Shown here: positions 1 to 7,107 of the stretch, piece by piece | Position numbering within the stretch: position 1 is the stretch's first letter | Layout of the letters: each line of letters opens with the position of its first letter | Source of the DNA: Anaerolineae bacterium | Lineage (GTDB): Bacteria > Chloroflexota > Anaerolineae > B4-G1 > DUEL01 | Assembly (NCBI GenBank): GCA_029932895.1 | Contig: JAOZPF010000040.1 | Location: 1-14,164, forward strand | Direction: 5' to 3' | Length of the DNA stretch: 14,164 bases | Notes under the pieces: generated by a model | Database searches by the model: none | Told to the model about the DNA's origin: nothing | Seen by the model: the letters and a program-made list of their open reading frames with translations, nothing else | Position numbers and translations under genes: made by a program

Positions 1-2182
1 ACGCATACGAAACGCGATCGCTCACCTCGTCGCCGGCTCCCCCAGGGTTGGTGGTATGGTGCGGACCCGTAGGATGCCCCCACCAGTTGTTGTCCGCAGT
101 GATCATCGCCGTCTCTGTGTTCTCGATGCCGTACGTCGTGTTGCCGTAGATGCTGTTATTGTTGATGACCGGCGCGTCCGAGCTGTCCCACTCAATACCA
201 ACATCGTTTTCAGCAACAGTGCATCTCTGGATGTCCAACGCCCCCTCATACACCGACACGCCAGCCCCATCATTGCTCCGCACTTCCGTTTCCCTCACGG
301 TGGCTGATCCCCATCGGGCACGTATCCCACCCCACCCGTTGTCGACGATGGCACAGTCCTCAATGTTCATAGTCGTGTTTGATGCTTCAATGCCGTAGCC
401 GTTGTTGCTGCCAATGAGGGTGTTTGTGACCGTCACCACACCTCCCTCAGGTCTCAACCCCGTTTGGTCACTTTCCCCGATGGAGCTATTGCTCAAGCTT
501 AGCCTCGAGCCTGCAGAGGCAGTCTCTATGTTCGCCTCGTTTGTACAACCGCCGTAGTACACAACGACATGATCCAGTACGCCCCGTCCGTCGTCGAATA
601 TAATGCTGCACCAATCTCCTCGATTAGGCAGGGTGGCCCCCGCGTCGCCGTTGGCATCTCCACCGACGCTGTCATCAGCAAGGGATGTAAAAACGATCGG
701 TTGCTCCTCAGTGCCATCGGCGACCAGTTCGCCCTGAATTTTGAGTATCCCTCCATCGGAGAATTTGACGACGACGCCCGGTTCGATGGTCAGGGATGCG
801 TCAGGACGGTAAAGAGTGAGAAAATCGACGACATATGCTGTACCGAGAGGATACGTGACCGGCCAGGAACTGTCCAGATCAAGTCTGCCTCGCAGCACCG
901 GCGGGCCATCGAACCCGTTTCCGGCTATGGTGTTGTTGGTGAAGACAGGCATCCCCGCACCATAGTCGTAGTCGATCATGAGTGCTTCTTCAGTATTGCT
1001 CAAGATGGAATTGCCGCTGACCGTCGCAGTGAGCCAGCCGTCGGCTGGCCGGAAGGTGATGCCCCTTGAGCCATTTTGAGCGATCAAGTTATTCGTGATG
1101 GTGACCAGATTGCCAACTACCAAGCCGCTCTCCAGATTTCCGGTGATGACGTTCTGCTCAATATCGAGTGTCAGGTATTCCCCTGATACGTTGATCCCAT
1201 CCCGTTGGTTCCCGGTGATCGTGTTGCTGTAAACATCATATGCAGTGGCACAGGACACGCCATAATCCCAGATTCCAAACCACCCATTGTTCGTCAGTCT
1301 GCTATTCGTTACAGATATTTCGGAATCACAACCATAGATACCAGCCCGGCCATTGTTGCTGATTGTCGTGTTGGTGACAACCAGCGTGGTCTCGTTCCAA
1401 GTCGTTATGCCGTTTGTCTCGCTTTCTGTGATGGTGCTATTGCTTACTACGAGTTCGGACCCGGCCCAGTTGAGGCTGAGAGAACTGTCGCTGGAGTAGC
1501 TGCCATAACCTCCGTAGCGGACCACTGCGTAGTCGAAAACGGCCTGTCCTTGATGGGTGATATCGATCGTCACCCAGTCACCTCTGGCCGGCGTCGTTGC
1601 ACCACCATCGCCGTTTGTATCTCCGCCAACGTCATCCCTCAGCGATGTGAAGATGACCTCGTTGCCGGCCTGTCCTTGGACCAGCAATCGTCCCCTGATC
1701 TCGAGCGTCGTTCCCAGATCGAATTTGACCACTGCCCCAGCTTCGATGGTGAGAGTCACTCCCTCGGAGACCAGCAAGTCGTCGTCAATGACATAGGGTC
1801 CGGCCGCTGCCGTCCATATGGTATCGCTCGTGATTGTCCCGCTGATGTAAACCGTCTGTCGCGGAATGTGGATGCAGGCTGAAGGTCGTCTTGGCTGAGC
1901 GTCGAATGCGGACTGGTGGGGGGCGGGCAAGTGCTCTGTAGCGATCCTTATGTTTTGGGGTTGCAGAGTTGTGGAGTAGGATAGTGTCGTGGCCCCAGCG
2001 TGTGCAGTGGGTGCCTGTTCTGGCGCAGACTGAGCCGCCATCGCAGGCACTAGGAAGAATATGATCGATAAACTGATAAATAGATTGAGCGCACACCGGA
2101 GCTTGAGTATCCTATCCCCGAGAGATACGACGTTTGAAGCTCTCTTTAAGAAACTCCTTTCAAAGTCGGATTTTTTCCACAT
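1..2182 (-). CDS. Secreted right-handed parallel beta-helix repeat protein (C-terminus beyond window)
   Basis: An uninterrupted frame of 727 codons runs from an ATG at 2182 to the left edge with no stop, so the C-terminus is missing. The start is fixed by a GGAGG at 2190-2194, 7 bases upstream. A long basic N-region is followed by a hydrophobic segment (about residues 31-47) and a likely signal-peptidase site near A49/A50, so the protein is exported. The body is rich in 'NNG', 'TNT' and 'SNS' turns (e.g. VTVTNTLIGSNNG), typical of right-handed parallel beta-helices of the NosD/pectate-lyase type. Two similar cassettes lie about 318 residues apart: each has a 'LTIE(A/P)G(A/V)VVKF' strand followed by 'GGD(T/A)NGD(G/A)GAT' and 'RGDW'. 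Near the edge is a 'NWWGHPTGP' motif. No catalytic residues can be assigned; it may be an adhesin, a polysaccharide-binding protein or an enzyme. Base composition looks less GC-rich than the ECF operon. Confidence 0.85.
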   Translation of the reverse strand, partial: MWKKSDFERSFLKRASNVVSLGDRILKLRCALNLFISLSIIFFLVPAMAAQSAPEQAPTAHAGATTLSYSTTLQPQNIRIATEHLPAPHQSAFDAQPRRPSACIHIPRQTVYISGTITSDTIWTAAAGPYVIDDDLLVSEGVTLTIEAGAVVKFDLGTTLEIRGRLLVQGQAGNEVIFTSLRDDVGGDTNGDGGATTPARGDWVTIDITHQGQAVFDYAVVRYGGYGSYSSDSSLSLNWAGSELVVSNSTITESETNGITTWNETTLVVTNTTISNNGRAGIYGCDSEISVTNSRLTNNGWFGIWDYGVSCATAYDVYSNTITGNQRDGINVSGEYLTLDIEQNVITGNLESGLVVGNLVTITNNLIAQNGSRGITFRPADGWLTATVSGNSILSNTEEALMIDYDYGAGMPVFTNNTIAGNGFDGPPVLRGRLDLDSSWPVTYPLGTAYVVDFLTLYRPDASLTIEPGVVVKFSDGGILKIQGELVADGTEEQPIVFTSLADDSVGGDANGDAGATLPNRGDWCSIIFDDGRGVLDHVVVYYGGCTNEANIETASAGSRLSLSNSSIGESDQTGLRPEGGVVTVTNTLIGSNNGYGIEASNTTMNIEDCAIVDNGWGGIRARWGSATVRETEVRSNDGAGVSVYEGALDIQRCTVAENDVGIEWDSSDAPVINNNSIYGNTTYGIENTETAMITADNNWWGHPTGPHHTTNPGGAGDEVSDRVSYA

Positions 2183-2578
2183 TTGGCGTCCTCCTTTTCA
2201 ATCTCATCTAGTATGTCGCATCTATGTCAGCGATGGACAGACCAGGCAACCCTTGCTCCCATCTTATCCCACTGTCAATCCTCAGCCCCCCACCCTCTCA
2301 AGTGTGTCGACTTTGTTGGCGAGGAGGAGTTCGGCTCTCATTGGAGCGCGTGGGCCAACCGTTGTCATAGTACCCGGGGGAAAGCAGAGCAAGTATCGTG
2401 GAGAACGCAGCAGGCACAAATCGATGTGATACTTATCGTATCTCTCTGACCCCCATCACCGGGTCCACGTAACTGGGAGAGATAGAAGAATTATAGAGCA
2501 ATAAAGGCTGTAGGTCAAAGGCCCCGTACTGGCCGGAGTCTCCCCATTCTCGTGCTACCGTGATGATAGTATAGAGAA
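2183..2578. other. Intergenic region without a convincing gene
   Basis: This stretch is the upstream region of the minus-strand beta-helix gene. Short open frames exist on both strands but lack ribosome-binding sites and protein-like composition. A small inverted repeat, GATAC-5 nt-GTATC, lies at 2428-2442. I could not find a well-spaced -35/-10 pair on the minus strand for the beta-helix gene, although its ribosome-binding site is clear. Confidence 0.5.
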
Positions 2579-2606
2579 TTGCAGTAAATGGCTTGTAAAG
2601 CATAAT
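2579..2606 (+). promoter_or_regulatory. Possible upstream promoter for tRNA-Leu
   Basis: TTGCAG (2579-2584) and CATAAT (2601-2606) are separated by 16 bases, a fair match to a housekeeping sigma factor promoter. It lies 45 bases before the stronger candidate at 2624-2651, so the tRNA may have tandem promoters. Confidence 0.35.
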
Positions 2607-2623
2607 CGCCTGGAGGGCAATCC

Positions 2624-2651
2624 TTGACAAACCGGACGTTTACGGTAGAAT
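2624..2651 (+). promoter_or_regulatory. Housekeeping promoter of tRNA-Leu
   Basis: A perfect -35 TTGACA (2624-2629) and a 5/6 -10 TAGAAT (2646-2651) are 16 bases apart. Transcription would start near 2658, about 17 bases before the mature tRNA 5' end, as expected for a short tRNA leader. Confidence 0.75.
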
Positions 2652-2674
2652 AACGTTGCGCACCAAGCGCGCTG

Positions 2675-2759
2675 GCCGAAGTGGCGGAATAGGTAGACGC
2701 GCTGCGTTCAGGGCGCAGTGACCTTTACGGTCGTGTGGGTTCGACTCCCACCTTCGGCA
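2675..2759 (+). tRNA. tRNA-Leu (CAG anticodon)
   Basis: The acceptor stem pairs GCCGAAG (2675-2681) with CTTCGGC (2752-2758), followed by discriminator A at 2759. The anticodon stem CTGCG/CGCAG encloses the loop TTCAGGG with anticodon CAG at 2709-2711, which reads CUG leucine codons. A long variable arm with a GACC/GGTC stem makes it a class II tRNA, and the T loop reads TTCGACT. The 3' CCA is not encoded (TCA follows), so it must be added by a CCA-adding enzyme. Confidence 0.96.
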
Positions 2760-2774
2760 TCATCGCCCTAAAGC

Positions 2775-2805
2775 ACAAGTGGCCATTGCGGCCACTTGTC
2801 GTCTT
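2775..2805. terminator. Hairpin terminator between tRNA-Leu and gyrB
   Basis: ACAAGTGGCC (2775-2784) and GGCCACTTGT (2790-2799) form a perfect 10-bp stem with a 5-nt loop. On the plus strand it is followed by CGTCTTT, a weak T-run. It lies 16 bases after tRNA-Leu and 25 bases beyond the gyrB stop on the other strand, so it could serve both converging transcripts. Confidence 0.65.
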
Positions 2806-2823
2806 TGGAAGCCCAAGCGACCA

Positions 2824-4749
2824 CTATACGTCCAGGTTGCGTACCTCTTTGGCGTGGGTCTGGATAAAACGGCGGCGGGGGGGGACGGTGTCGCCCATCA
2901 GCATCGTGAAAGTCTGGTCGGCCACCGCTGCGTCCTCGACGGTCACTTGCAGGAGCGTCCGCCGCTCCGGGTCCATCGTCGTCTCCCACAACTGGGTGGG
3001 GTTCATCTCCCCCAGCCCCTTGTACCGCTGCACATCGACCTTTTTGTCGGCCAACTCCTCCAGCATCCGCTCTTTTTCCGCTTCGGTGTAGGCATAGCGG
3101 ACCTTTTTCCCCACGGCGACGCGGTAGAGCGGGGGCTGGGCAATGAACAGGTGACCACTCTCGACCAGGGGTTGCATGTGGCGGTAGAAGAACGTCAATA
3201 GCAAAGTGCGGATGTGGGCACCATCCACATCGGCGTCCATCAGCAAAATGACCCGCCCGTAGCGAATGTTGCTCATGTCAAACTGGTCGCCAATCCCGGT
3301 GCCCAGGGCCGAGATGAGGGCCTGGACCTCTTTGTTGCTCAACACCTTGTTGATTCCGGCCCGCTCCGTGTTGAGGATCTTGCCCCGCAGGGGAAGGATC
3401 GCCTGAAAGTGTCGGTCCCGCCCTTGCTTGGCGCTCCCCCCAGCGCTGTCACCCTCGACGATGAATAACTCGGTCCGCACCGAGTCCCGCTCCGAACAAT
3501 CGGCCAGCTTCCCCGGCAGGGTCAGGCTCTCCAGTACACTCTTGCGGATGACCAGGTCCCTCGCCTGGCGCGCGGCCGCGCGCGCCCGAGAGGAAGTGAG
3601 GCACTTTGCCACAATCTTGCGCGCGGAGGAGGAGTTGCGCTCCAGAAACTCGGCCAGAGCCTCCGAAACCACCGACTCGACCATTCCCTTGACCTCGGCG
3701 TTCATCAGCTTGACCTTGGTCTGCGACTCAAATTGGGGATCGGGGTGCTTGATGCTGACAATGGCGGTCAGTCCCTCCCGCACATCGTCGCCGGAAAAGT
3801 TGGGGCTCTTTTCCTTCAGTAGCCCGGCTTTGCGGGCATAATCGTTGATGGTGCGGGTGAGGGCAGCGCGAAGCCCCGTCAGGTGCGTGCCGCCGTCCAT
3901 CGTGTGGATGGTATTGGCAAAGGGATAGACCGACTCGCTGTAAGAATCGGTGTACTGAATCGCCACCTCGATCTCTACTCCATCGATCTCCCGCTCGACA
4001 TAGAGCGGCGAGTGAAGCGGGGTCCGGTTCCGGTTCAGGTAGCGCACAAAGGAGAGGATACCCCCCTCAAAGTAAAAGGTCATCAGACGGGGAAAATCGC
4101 TGGGCCGCTCGTCGACCAGGCGAATGGTGACACCACGGGCAACAAAGGCCATCTCCCGCATCCGCTGGGCCAGGGTCTCAAAGCGATACGTCACGCCCTT
4201 GAAAATAGTCGGGTCGTAACGGAATGTGATGGTCGTGCCGGACCGCTTGGTCTTGGCAACAGCCTCCACCGGACCCTGCGGCCGGCCGCGCTCGTACCGC
4301 TGCCGGTACCGCTTTCCGTCACGAGGATTGTCGACCACGGCCTCCATCCACGCGGAGAGGGCATTGACGGCTGAGACACCCACACCATGCAGGCCGCCAG
4401 AAACCTTGTAGCCACCGCCGCCGAACTTGGCCCCGGCGTGCAGGGTGGTCATCACCAACTCCAAGGTGGAGATGTTCTTCTGCGGGTGAATGGCGGTGGG
4501 AATGCCCCGCCCGTTATCACGGACGGTTACGCTCTCGTCCTGGTGAATGATCAGTTCGATCTCGTCGCAAGCACCAGCCAGGGCCTCGTCAATGGCATTG
4601 TCCACCACTTCGTAGACGAGGTGGTGGAGGCCCCGGATGTCGGTGCCGCCGACGTACATACCGGGCCGCCTCCGCACGGCCTCCAGCCCCTCCAGCACCT
4701 GGACATCGGAGGCATCATAGCCGATCACTCTCTCTGTCTTTTTCGCCAT
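2824..4749 (-). CDS. gyrB: DNA gyrase subunit B
   Basis: This is the ATPase subunit of the type IIA topoisomerase that introduces negative supercoils with GyrA in the cytoplasm. At 641 residues it matches the short GyrB form without the extra C-terminal insert of enterobacteria. The GHKL ATPase domain shows the catalytic E47 and Mg-binding N51 in 'YEVVDNAIDEA', D78 in 'DNGRGIP', the lid 'SGGLHGVGVSAVNALS' and the QTK loop in 'SQTKVKL'. The TOPRIM domain has E432 in 'EGDSAGG' and D505/D507/D509 in 'DADVDG'. The tail 'RYKGLGEMNPTQLWETTMDP' and the ending 'VRNLDV' are GyrB-like. The ATG at 4749 has GGAG 7 bases upstream. No gyrA is adjacent. The gene is divergent from the B12 operon. ParE is the alternative and cannot be fully excluded without phylogeny. 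Confidence 0.95.
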   Translation of the reverse strand: MAKKTERVIGYDASDVQVLEGLEAVRRRPGMYVGGTDIRGLHHLVYEVVDNAIDEALAGACDEIELIIHQDESVTVRDNGRGIPTAIHPQKNISTLELVMTTLHAGAKFGGGGYKVSGGLHGVGVSAVNALSAWMEAVVDNPRDGKRYRQRYERGRPQGPVEAVAKTKRSGTTITFRYDPTIFKGVTYRFETLAQRMREMAFVARGVTIRLVDERPSDFPRLMTFYFEGGILSFVRYLNRNRTPLHSPLYVEREIDGVEIEVAIQYTDSYSESVYPFANTIHTMDGGTHLTGLRAALTRTINDYARKAGLLKEKSPNFSGDDVREGLTAIVSIKHPDPQFESQTKVKLMNAEVKGMVESVVSEALAEFLERNSSSARKIVAKCLTSSRARAAARQARDLVIRKSVLESLTLPGKLADCSERDSVRTELFIVEGDSAGGSAKQGRDRHFQAILPLRGKILNTERAGINKVLSNKEVQALISALGTGIGDQFDMSNIRYGRVILLMDADVDGAHIRTLLLTFFYRHMQPLVESGHLFIAQPPLYRVAVGKKVRYAYTEAEKERMLEELADKKVDVQRYKGLGEMNPTQLWETTMDPERRTLLQVTVEDAAVADQTFTMLMGDTVPPRRRFIQTHAKEVRNLDV

Positions 4750-4770
4750 CCATTTGCTCCGTCGGGGATA

Positions 4771-4798
4771 ATTCTACCACATGTTGGAGCAGGGGCAA
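4771..4798 (-). promoter_or_regulatory. Putative gyrB promoter
   Basis: On the minus strand, a -35-like TTGCCC (4798-4793) and a -10 TAGAAT (4776-4771) are 16 bases apart. Transcription would begin near 4764, giving a leader of about 15 bases that still contains the GGAG ribosome-binding site. The -35 is only a 4/6 match. Confidence 0.5.
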
Positions 4799-4820
4799 AG
4801 GGAAAAGAAACAAGGATGAT

Positions 4821-4849
4821 TTGACAACCCTACCGACGCGTGTTATACT
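4821..4849 (+). promoter_or_regulatory. Strong promoter of the B12-uptake operon
   Basis: A consensus -35 TTGACA (4821-4826), a 17-base spacer and a -10 TATACT (4844-4849) are preceded by an extended -10 TG at 4841-4842. The start would be near 4856, just before the riboswitch. The promoter is close to consensus, as expected when control is exerted by the riboswitch rather than at initiation. Its -35 lies 22 bases from that proposed for gyrB on the other strand. Confidence 0.85.
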
Positions 4850-4867
4850 CTCTATACAACTGAATAC

Positions 4868-4996
4868 GGCCTCGGCAGGGGTGCCCCAAAGCCCGGATGC
4901 GAGGGGCACAAAGGGGGAAGCCGGTCCAAGTCCGGCGCTGTCCCGCAACTGTAGGAGCGCAACCGCGTTCAAGCCAGGATACCCGCCTCTGTCGGC
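4868..4996 (+). promoter_or_regulatory. Cobalamin (B12) riboswitch aptamer
   Basis: The leader contains the conserved blocks of the adenosylcobalamin-type aptamer in order: GGTGCC near 4880, GGGGGAAGCCGGT followed by CAAGTCCGGCGCTG, the core GTCCCGCAACTGTA (about 4940-4953), and the B12 box AAGCCAGGATACC at 4971-4983. Terminal stem P1 can form from CGGCAGGG (4873-4880) and CTCTGTCG (4987-4994) with G-U pairs. It sits directly between the strong promoter and an intrinsic terminator, before a secreted B12-binder-like gene and ECF transporter genes. Binding of the ligand should favour termination. Whether it prefers adenosyl-, methyl- or hydroxocobalamin cannot be read from the sequence. Confidence 0.93.
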
Positions 4997-5053
4997 GCCC
5001 ACGAAACCTTCGCGGAAAGGGGGTGGCGCATAAAAGGTGCAAAGAACGTCCAG

Positions 5054-5089
5054 GCCCTTCCCCAAGATACGTGAGGGGGAGGGCTTTTT
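5054..5089 (+). terminator. Intrinsic terminator, riboswitch expression platform
   Basis: GCCCTTCCCC (5054-5063) and GGGGGAGGGC (5075-5084) pair in a 10-bp stem with one G-U, an 11-nt loop and a TTTTT tract (5085-5089). It lies between the aptamer and the first ribosome-binding site (5117-5123), so control is probably transcriptional. The G-rich segment GGAAAGGGGG near 5015-5024 could pair with the terminator's 5' arm as an anti-terminator; that part is inference. Confidence 0.85.
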
Positions 5090-5129
5090 CGATGGATGGT
5101 GGATAGTAACTTTTACAAGGAGGTTTCCG

Positions 5130-6218
5130 ATGTCTCGTATCGTGATGGCAAGCGGGCTGGTGCTCGCTCTTGTACTGGTCGCCGCGGCTCCGGCCCTGGC
5201 TGGCGACCCGGTGACAATGGGACTCGACTATCTAGCCACGCAGCAGCAACCTGATGGTGGCTTTACCAATGGCTTTAGCGCGGGGTCCGACCTGGGGATG
5301 ACCTGCGACGTTGTGCTGGCTATCGCCGCTGCCGGACAGGACCCCAGCGCGTACCGCTCGGCGGACGACCGTTCCCCGCTCGACTATCTGGCCGCGCAAA
5401 CGGCGGCGGGGGCGGTGGATACAGTGGGACTGCGGGCCAAGCTCTCCCTGGCTCTGTTGGCTTCTGGCCTCGACCCGGCGGATTTCGCCGGCCGCGATCT
5501 GTTGGGGGAGCTGGAAGCGGCCTACGACGAGGAGACGGGCAGCTATGGCTCCTCTATCGTCGACCAGGCGCTGGCTATGTTGGCGCTATTTGACGCCGGG
5601 CGGAGCGTGCCCGATGGGGCAGCCGACTACTTGCTGGCAAATCAGACCACGGACGGGGCCTGGGCGCTGTTCGGTGGGACGACGGCCGGCACTGGCGACA
5701 CCAACACTACCGCCCTGGCGATCCAGGCGATGCTGGTCACCGGGCACCGGGACGACATCGGGACGGCGTTTGCCTACCTGCAACGAGTGCAGAACAGCGA
5801 CGGCGGCTTTCCCTACCAGAACCCCTCCGCCTACGGCACCGACACTGACGCCGACTCCACGGCCTATGTGCTCCAGGCCCTCCTGGCAGCCGGCGAGCCG
5901 ATGGTGAACTGGACGCCGGCCGGGGCCGACCCAGTGGGGGCATTGCTGGGTCTGCACGACCCCGAGAGCGGCGGCTTCTTCTGGCAGGCAGCCTACCCCT
6001 ACCCCAACGTCCTCGCCACCGCGCAGGCGATCCCGGCCCTGGAGGGGTACACCTTTGTCAGCCTGCCCCGCGTGGGTGCGGCGAACCCGCCCCAGGTGGG
6101 CACGACTGTGATCCTCCTGCCCGAGACCGGCGGCCTGGCTGTCCTGCCGGTGGCAGCGGGCTTGCTGGGCACGGCGCTATTGGGCGCGGGAGCGCTTCTC
6201 CGCCGCCGCTCCCGCTAG
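5130..6218 (+). CDS. Secreted transcobalamin/intrinsic-factor alpha-domain-like toroid protein with LPETGG anchor
   Basis: This 362-residue protein is probably a cell-surface corrinoid-capturing protein. Residues 1-24 form a signal peptide with cleavage after A-L-A. The mature part is an alpha/alpha-toroid of prenyltransferase-like repeats, e.g. 'LDYLATQQQPDGGF' (32-45), 'ADYLLANQTTDGAW' and 'YLQRVQNSDGGFPY', the fold of the alpha domain of eukaryotic intrinsic factor and transcobalamin; these domains are also found in squalene cyclases, but the export signal and B12 riboswitch favour corrinoid binding. The C-terminus has LPETGG (330-335), a hydrophobic stretch (about 337-356) and RRRSR: the layout of a sortase signal. 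An AAGGAGG at 5117-5123, 6 bases upstream, fixes this ATG; an in-frame ATG at 5037 would be translated through the terminator and is rejected. First gene of the operon. Ligand binding is inferred. Confidence 0.85.
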   Translation: MSRIVMASGLVLALVLVAAAPALAGDPVTMGLDYLATQQQPDGGFTNGFSAGSDLGMTCDVVLAIAAAGQDPSAYRSADDRSPLDYLAAQTAAGAVDTVGLRAKLSLALLASGLDPADFAGRDLLGELEAAYDEETGSYGSSIVDQALAMLALFDAGRSVPDGAADYLLANQTTDGAWALFGGTTAGTGDTNTTALAIQAMLVTGHRDDIGTAFAYLQRVQNSDGGFPYQNPSAYGTDTDADSTAYVLQALLAAGEPMVNWTPAGADPVGALLGLHDPESGGFFWQAAYPYPNVLATAQAIPALEGYTFVSLPRVGAANPPQVGTTVILLPETGGLAVLPVAAGLLGTALLGAGALLRRRSR

Positions 6219-6237
6219 CATGTCGCCATGCTTTCCC

Positions 6238-6277
6238 CTCGCCGCAGAGGGGCACGGTCACGCCCCCCTGCGGCGAG
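6238..6277 (+). other. Intercistronic hairpin
   Basis: CTCGCCGCAG (6238-6247) pairs with CTGCGGCGAG (6268-6277), and after one A/C mismatch GGGGC (6249-6253) pairs with GCCCC (6262-6266), leaving an 8-nt loop. No T-run follows, so it is not a standard terminator. It lies 19 bases after the stop of the first gene and just before the likely start of the second. It may protect the upstream message or modulate translation of the second gene, whose weak ribosome-binding site (GGCGAG, 6272-6277) falls in the 3' arm. Confidence 0.7.
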
Positions 6278-6285
6278 CACCGAGA

Positions 6286-7107
6286 ATGATGAGGATGAAC
6301 TCTCGCCCAACATCGACACGGTGGAGCCTGGTCGGGCTGCTCCTGCTGACCGCGCTCCTGGTCCCCGTTCCGGCGACAGCACAAGAGCCAACCTATCACC
6401 GCGCCGGCCTGGTGGTGGTCCACGGGGACGGGCAAGTGGTCACTCGCTGTGTCACTTTTGTCGGCGCAGAGATCACCGGGATCGACCTCCTAGCCCGCTC
6501 CGGCCTGGCGGCGACTTTTTCCCCCTTTGGCGGGTTGGGGTACGGGGTCTGCGCTATCGACGGGGAGGGGTGCGCGGCACAGGATTGCTTCTGCCAGTGC
6601 CAGGGATCACCATGTGCCTACTGGACCTACTCCCACCGCCAGCCTGACGGCGCATGGGCCATCTCCGGACTGGGTGCCAGCGCGTGGATGCTGCGAGATG
6701 GGGATGTGGATGGTTGGGTGTGGGGGGATGGTTCGACCACGCCGCCAACCCTCGCGTTTGCAGCCATCTGCCCGGCCTCTGCCACCCCCGCTTCGGCATC
6801 GGGAGCATCCAGCCCGATACCAGGTGCCACCCCCACACCGGTCGCCACTACCCCAGCACCCATTGCCTCTCCCACGTCAGCCGTCCCCACCGCGCCACCC
6901 ATCACCTCCCCCACACTGTCCCCCTCCACCCCGTCCCCGACCGTCACTCCTACCGCGACCGCATCCGCCCCAACACTAGCCGCCACCACCATCCCCGAAA
7001 TCCCCGCTGTGGCCTCGGCCAACCCGCCGACCAATTATTTTCTCTTTGCCGGCCTGGCCCTATCCCTCCTCGGCACACTCGTGCTGATGACCCTGCACCG
7101 AAAATGA
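6286..7107 (+). CDS. Secreted, membrane-anchored, Cys-rich protein resembling the transcobalamin C-terminal (DUF4430) domain
   Basis: From the ATG at 6286 the protein has 273 residues. Residues 13-32 form a signal peptide core ending A-T-A. The globular part (about 37-162) begins 'GLVVVHGDGQVVTRCVTF', followed by 'ITGIDLLARSG', then 'YWTYSH...GAWAISGLGAS' and 'DGDVDGWVWGDG', which resembles the transcobalamin-like C-terminal (DUF4430) beta domain. It carries eight cysteines (55, 89, 96, 101, 103, 105, 110, 162), suiting up to four disulfides outside the cell. A Pro/Thr/Ser-rich linker (about 163-245) leads to one transmembrane helix (251-269) and a short basic tail. It probably closes over the corrinoid held by the preceding toroid protein. 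The start is uncertain: ATGs at 6220, 6289 and 6295 are in frame; I prefer 6286 because 6220-6285 contains a strong hairpin and codes for no signal peptide. Family assignment is by motif recognition. Confidence 0.75.
   Translation: MMRMNSRPTSTRWSLVGLLLLTALLVPVPATAQEPTYHRAGLVVVHGDGQVVTRCVTFVGAEITGIDLLARSGLAATFSPFGGLGYGVCAIDGEGCAAQDCFCQCQGSPCAYWTYSHRQPDGAWAISGLGASAWMLRDGDVDGWVWGDGSTTPPTLAFAAICPASATPASASGASSPIPGATPTPVATTPAPIASPTSAVPTAPPITSPTLSPSTPSPTVTPTATASAPTLAATTIPEIPAVASANPPTNYFLFAGLALSLLGTLVLMTLHRK

Noticed and set aside
1205..1882. Long plus-strand open frames opposite the beta-helix gene (also 569-1069)
   Set aside because: They are antisense shadows. The minus strand has one continuous frame with a signal peptide and clear beta-helix repeats, and the plus frames have no ribosome-binding site.
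2061..2630. Short open frames in the 2.2-2.6 kb gap
   Set aside because: No ribosome-binding site, no protein-like composition and no motif. One of them overlaps the start of the beta-helix gene.
2824..4749. ParE (topoisomerase IV subunit B)
   Set aside because: Length, the 'MNPTQLWETTMDP' tail and the 'VRNLDV' ending fit GyrB better. Phylogeny would settle it.
5037..5129. Upstream in-frame ATG for the toroid protein
   Set aside because: Translation would begin before the terminator and would put about 31 residues before the signal peptide. The ATG at 5130 has a perfect ribosome-binding site.
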